From the NCBI RefSeq assembly GCF_030400225.1, contig NZ_VJYB01000016.1, positions 1-35,497 on the forward strand: a DNA stretch of 35,497 nt. Direction: 5' to 3'. The notes beneath the pieces were generated by a model. That model saw nothing but the letters and a program-made list of their open reading frames with translations, did not search any database and had not been told where the DNA came from. Shown here piece after piece: positions 33,848 to 35,497 of this stretch (position 1 is the stretch's first letter; every line of letters begins with the position of its first letter). This DNA comes from Lactobacillus sp. UCMA15818 (GTDB lineage: Bacteria; Bacillota; Bacilli; Lactobacillales; Lactobacillaceae). A program made the position numbers and the translations under genes.

Positions 33848-34051
33848 TTGTATTCTGTTAATCGGTTCTCAGTATGTTGGAACTTTGGAGCAACTAGATT
33901 TGTTTGGAATCAGATGTTGGATATGCAACGCAAGCGCTATAAGAACAATAGAGATTCTAGGTTCTTAAATGGTTTTGCAATGAACTTCTTGTTAAGGCAA
34001 TTAAAAACAGAATATTCATGGTTAAAGCAAGCTGAGAGTACTTCGCTATGA
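33848..34051 (+). pseudogene. 5' fragment of IS200/IS605-family tnpB (orfB)
   Basis: The segment GATRFVWNQMLDMQRKRY and LRQLKTEYSWLKQAESTSL is the typical N-terminal part of TnpB/OrfB. The frame is open from a TTG at 33848 but lacks the normal first residues, and stops abruptly after ESTSL at a TGA that belongs to the dispersed repeat. About two thirds of the protein, including most of the RuvC nuclease, is missing here. There is no tnpA nearby. Not functional. Confidence 0.8.
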
Positions 34052-34106
34052 GTGATTCGAAGTTAGACGGAGAATTTTGACTTATGGAGCACGTTTACAT
34101 GGAATA
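34042..34106 (+). repeat. dispersed intergenic repeat, copy C, inside the tnpB relic
   Basis: GCTATGAGTGATTCGAAGTT, AGACGGAGAATTTTGACTTATG and GCACGTTTACATGGAATAAA match the copies at 11764 and 29966. It stands between the 5' and 3' fragments of tnpB. This copy is not followed by the long terminator hairpin of copy A. Confidence 0.75.
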
Positions 34107-34119
34107 AATAAAAAGCTTT

Positions 34120-34215
34120 TGGTTCCCAACCATTTGAGCTTATCCGCAATGCCATACACAGCTAGATAGAGATGTAAATGCAAGTAAAAATATGTTAAAA
34201 CTTGGTTTGGGTTAA
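34120..34215 (+). pseudogene. 3' fragment of tnpB
   Basis: From 34141 the sequence reads YPQCHTQLDRDVNASKNMLK then LGLG and a stop at 34213. This is the end of TnpB: half of the zinc knuckle (C-P-x-C with the first Cys changed to Tyr) and the last RuvC motif D-R-D-x-N-A-x-K-N. An in-frame TGA at 34135 stands where a Trp codon is usual. It is the distal remnant of the same transposase gene as the fragment at 33848. Confidence 0.75.
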
Positions 34216-34288
34216 ACCTTGGTAAAATAGAGCAAACCGCTGTCGAATATTGAAATGTATGAGATAAGTTATGCTTGTTCCTAGAAGC

Positions 34289-34306
34289 TCGGTATTTTAG
34301 TGCTGA
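34289..34306 (+). mobile_element. probable right-end hairpin of the IS200/IS605 relic
   Basis: TCGGTA pairs with TGCTGA (two G·T pairs) over the loop TTTTAG, about 75 nt after the tnpB stop, where IS605-type elements carry a subterminal hairpin. Neither the left end nor a cleavage tetranucleotide is identified, so the limits of the element are unknown. Confidence 0.45.
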
Positions 34307-34320
34307 TGCAAGTCACAAAC

Positions 34321-34350
34321 TTGTAAAAAGTGGGTAAAGACTGATATAAT
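34321..34350 (+). promoter_or_regulatory. promoter of the sugar transporter gene
   Basis: TTGTAA (34321-34326) and TATAAT (34345-34350) with an 18-nt spacer and a TG at 34342. It begins about 15 nt after the IS right-end hairpin, so part of it may come from the IS relic. Confidence 0.65.
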
Positions 34351-34392
34351 ATTATGCCGCAAAGAGAAAAAGAGAAATGAGGATTTGATATT

Positions 34393-35250
34393 ATGTTAAT
34401 TGCCCTAATACCCGCAATTGCGTGGGGAAGTATTGGGTTAGTAAGTGGAAAGCTCGGTGGAAGTGCCAATCAGCAGACTCTAGGGATGACTTGGGGTGCC
34501 TTGCTTTTTAGTATCTTGACGACGATTGTTTTTTGGCATCATATAGTTTTAAATACAACTTTGGAAGTTTGGATTGTTGGTATAATATCTGGCCTTTTTT
34601 GGAGCTTGGGTCAGAATCAACAATTTCATTCGATGAAAGCAATCGGTATTTCTAATACAGTTCCGCTTTCTACAGGTTTGCAATTGTTCTTCAATGCACT
34701 TGTTGGAGTTGTTTTATTCAGAGAGTGGACGAGCACACATCAGATTTCATTAGGGATATTGGCTTTGTTCATTCTGATTGTTGGGGCAACATTGACCTCA
34801 GTGAAAGATAATAAAAAAATTGGAGAAAATAAAGTAGATAATTGGTCTCTTGGGATAAGAGCGCTGGCATTGTCGACCTTAGGGTATGTCGGGTATGCTG
34901 TAGTTGTTAAATGGACTGGAGTAGATACCAAGTCTATGGTCTTACCCCAATCCCTAGGAATGGTGATTGGTGCGAGCTTCTTCGCATTTGGCAAAGATGC
35001 CTTGCAGAAAGAAACATATAAGAATGTGATCACAGGTCTTGTATGGGGAACAGGTAACTTTTTTATGTTTTTAGCAATTCCAATAATTGGACTTGCAATC
35101 AGTTATTCATTCTCGCAGATGGGAATAATAATTTCGACATTTGGAAGCATTTTACTGTTAGGTGAGAAAAAGACTGCAAAAGAATTGAGATTTATTACTT
35201 TTGGTTCGATTTTAATAATTATTGGTGGAATTTTGCTGTCGAATATCTAA
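34393..35250 (+). CDS. GRP-family sugar transporter (GlcU/RbsU-like)
   Basis: A 285-residue membrane protein with ten hydrophobic segments in two similar halves, of the drug/metabolite superfamily glucose/ribose porter family. Signatures: IPAIAWGSIGLVSGKLGG at the N-terminus, LFWSLGQNQQFHSMKAIGIS in the first half and LVWGTGNFFMFLAIPIIGLA in the second. It probably imports glucose or ribose with protons; the sugar is not given by the sequence. GAGG lies about 11 nt before the ATG. Single gene between its own promoter and a strong terminator. Confidence 0.88.
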   Translation: MLIALIPAIAWGSIGLVSGKLGGSANQQTLGMTWGALLFSILTTIVFWHHIVLNTTLEVWIVGIISGLFWSLGQNQQFHSMKAIGISNTVPLSTGLQLFFNALVGVVLFREWTSTHQISLGILALFILIVGATLTSVKDNKKIGENKVDNWSLGIRALALSTLGYVGYAVVVKWTGVDTKSMVLPQSLGMVIGASFFAFGKDALQKETYKNVITGLVWGTGNFFMFLAIPIIGLAISYSFSQMGIIISTFGSILLLGEKKTAKELRFITFGSILIIIGGILLSNI

Positions 35251-35287
35251 TAATATGATATCTTGTGAATTAAAACAATCTAAGATT

Positions 35288-35337
35288 AGTTCTGGTATTA
35301 ATTGGTGAAAATCAGTTAATATCAGAACTTTTTGTTT
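35288..35337 (+). terminator. terminator of the sugar transporter gene
   Basis: AGTTCTGGTATTAATTG pairs with CAGTTAATATCAGAACT (two G·T pairs) around a short loop, followed by TTTTTGTTTT. Confidence 0.88.
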
Positions 35338-35340
35338 TAC

Positions 35341-35497
35341 ACTGAAAGTGAAGCTAAGGTCGACTATAACCCCTGGGACTTCGAGTTCGTATTTTAAAAT
35401 GACTTCCTTTACTTTCTACGCACAAATATGATTTAAGATTGAGGACCCTTTGAGGCCGTGTTTAGGAAATGATATCTGCGTTGAAAGTTTAGTTTAG
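35341..35497. other. window end, nothing recognised
   Basis: No ORF with a ribosome site is seen on either strand. The - strand has an open stretch without a start (residues such as VLNLKSYLCVESKG), too short to judge. GC content looks a little higher than in the neighbouring intergenic DNA. It may be the edge of a gene or element that continues off the window. Confidence 0.2.

Overview
The window is a low-GC Firmicute chromosome segment, almost certainly from a member of the Lactobacillaceae. The evidence is the tmRNA tag AKNNNNSYALAA, a 5S rRNA followed by a twelve-gene tRNA array, the cdaA-cdaR-glmM operon, a pst operon with tandem pstB genes, a class II aldolase, strong AGGAGG ribosome sites and frequent TTG/GTG starts. 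A Ligilactobacillus or Liquorilactobacillus-like host is my guess only. Most of it is housekeeping sequence; the less ordinary material lies between the genes.

Layout. 1-1273: end of an rRNA operon (5S) and tRNAs Asn-Ser-Glu-Val-Asp-Phe-Tyr-Trp-His-Gln-Cys-Leu with a terminator. 1274-1962: a probable decayed gene, then a GlnR-type operator on the amt promoter. 1963-8173: amt (ammonium channel), a DnaQ-like exonuclease (-), murB, a CPA1 Na+/H+ antiporter, and a DUF1361 membrane protein (-). 8326-11661: cdaA-cdaR-glmM, joining c-di-AMP synthesis to cell-wall precursor supply. 11662-12852: a dispersed repeat with a terminator, a small membrane protein (-), a candidate small RNA with a catabolite-control (cre-like) promoter, and a 102-residue protein of unknown function. 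13003-18121: pstS-pstC-pstA-pstB1-pstB2-phoU behind a tandem PhoP-type box. 18320-21071: feoA (two fused domains)-feoB-small Cys-rich FeoB partner, behind a possible Fur-like site. 21211-22074: fba. 22224-25649: DUF1836 (-), a hemolysin III family protein, and a probable operon rnhA-oxidoreductase-small ORF-usp. 25725-27526: an L,D-transpeptidase-like protein and ssrA (tmRNA). 27715-29888: an OmpR/HK two-component pair. 30201-32369: ltaS (-). 32582-33769: an RlmI-like methyltransferase. 33848-34306: wreck of an IS200/IS605 tnpB whose middle is replaced by the dispersed repeat. 34393-35250: a GRP-family sugar transporter. 35341-35497 is unrecognised.

The envelope theme is strong: MurB, GlmM, CdaA/CdaR, L,D-transpeptidase and LtaS all act in wall or teichoic-acid synthesis or its control. 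Nutrient uptake is represented by Amt (nitrogen), Pst (phosphate), Feo (iron) and a sugar porter, and the first three carry recognisable operator-like sequences of the expected regulators. The observations most worth checking are the candidate small RNA at 12305-12403, apparent ATC and ATT start codons (rnhA and the L,D-transpeptidase gene), the three-copy intergenic repeat, and the tnpB relic carrying one of its copies.
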